Shown: positions 5,708 to 5,774 of the stretch, in pieces
Numbering within the stretch: the stretch's first letter is position 1
Layout: every line of letters starts with the position of its first letter
DNA from: JADFNO01 sp965369945
GTDB taxonomy: Bacteria > Planctomycetota > Phycisphaerae > Phycisphaerales > SM1A02
Length of the DNA: 5,774 nt
Reading direction: 5' to 3'
Assembly (NCBI GenBank): GCA_965369945.1
Contig: CBDUST010000284.1
Coordinates: 1 to 5,774 of the forward strand
The notes under the pieces: generated by a model
Database searches by the model: none
Seen by the model: only the letters and a program-made list of their open reading frames with translations
What the model was told of the DNA's origin: nothing
Position numbers and translations under genes: made by a program

Positions 5708-5774
5708 AGCAGTTTCGAGGCTCTTGTAGCGTCAGGGCATGGCAGAAACCGGTCAAAGTAGATGCCTCAAGACC
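5704..5774 (+). repeat. 71-bp direct repeat, copy 2 (element cut by window edge)
   Basis: Second copy of the element's left end, 68 of 71 bases identical to 3042-3112 and in the same orientation. It starts at the mqnD stop codon (TAG at 5705-5707) and is still matching at the last base, so the rest of the element probably lies outside the window. The small hairpin AGAGC (5706-5710) with GCTCT (5720-5724) is preserved. Confidence 0.93.

Overview
The window is high-GC bacterial chromosome with ordinary housekeeping and metabolic genes packed closely together, plus copies of a non-coding palindromic repeat. Planctomycetota, or a close relative in the PVC group, is my best guess. The reasons are: a hairpin repeat built on GGGCATCCTGCCC, which I associate with planctomycete and verrucomicrobial intergenic regions; a futalosine-pathway (MqnD-type) menaquinone gene; and an ACT-domain malic enzyme. 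This is inference; no rRNA or other definitive marker is present.

Layout. Positions 2-3038 (+ strand) hold a probable three-gene transcription unit: a 5'-truncated MFS transporter of the LplT-like type, a NifS/IscS-type cysteine desulfurase, and a small class I SAM-dependent methyltransferase. The gaps are 56 bp and 44 bp. Positions 3039-3320 carry no credible gene and are almost filled by a nested palindromic element (3043-3323). Positions 3321-4706 (- strand) encode an ACT-domain malic enzyme that converges on the methyltransferase. Positions 4707-4816 are a 110-bp divergent promoter region. Positions 4817-5707 (+ strand) encode an MqnD-like 1,4-dihydroxy-6-naphthoate synthase. Positions 5704-5774 begin a second copy of the same repeat, cut by the window edge.

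Function. The genes do not form one obvious pathway. The desulfurase supplies persulfide sulfur for Fe-S clusters or tRNA thiolation. The malic enzyme joins malate and pyruvate pools. MqnD makes a menaquinone precursor. The methyltransferase has no assignable substrate.

The most notable part is the repeat family. Two copies share 68 of 71 bases at their left ends. The complete copy has 13-bp terminal inverted repeats beginning with TA, a further symmetric 6-bp pairing, and a central 25-bp-arm hairpin whose only two mismatches are G-U compatible. The repeat end also supplies the TAG stop codon of both the malic enzyme and mqnD. This suggests a small TA-targeting, MITE-like element or a structured 3'-end/terminator element. 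I found no clear new defence or enzymatic system.
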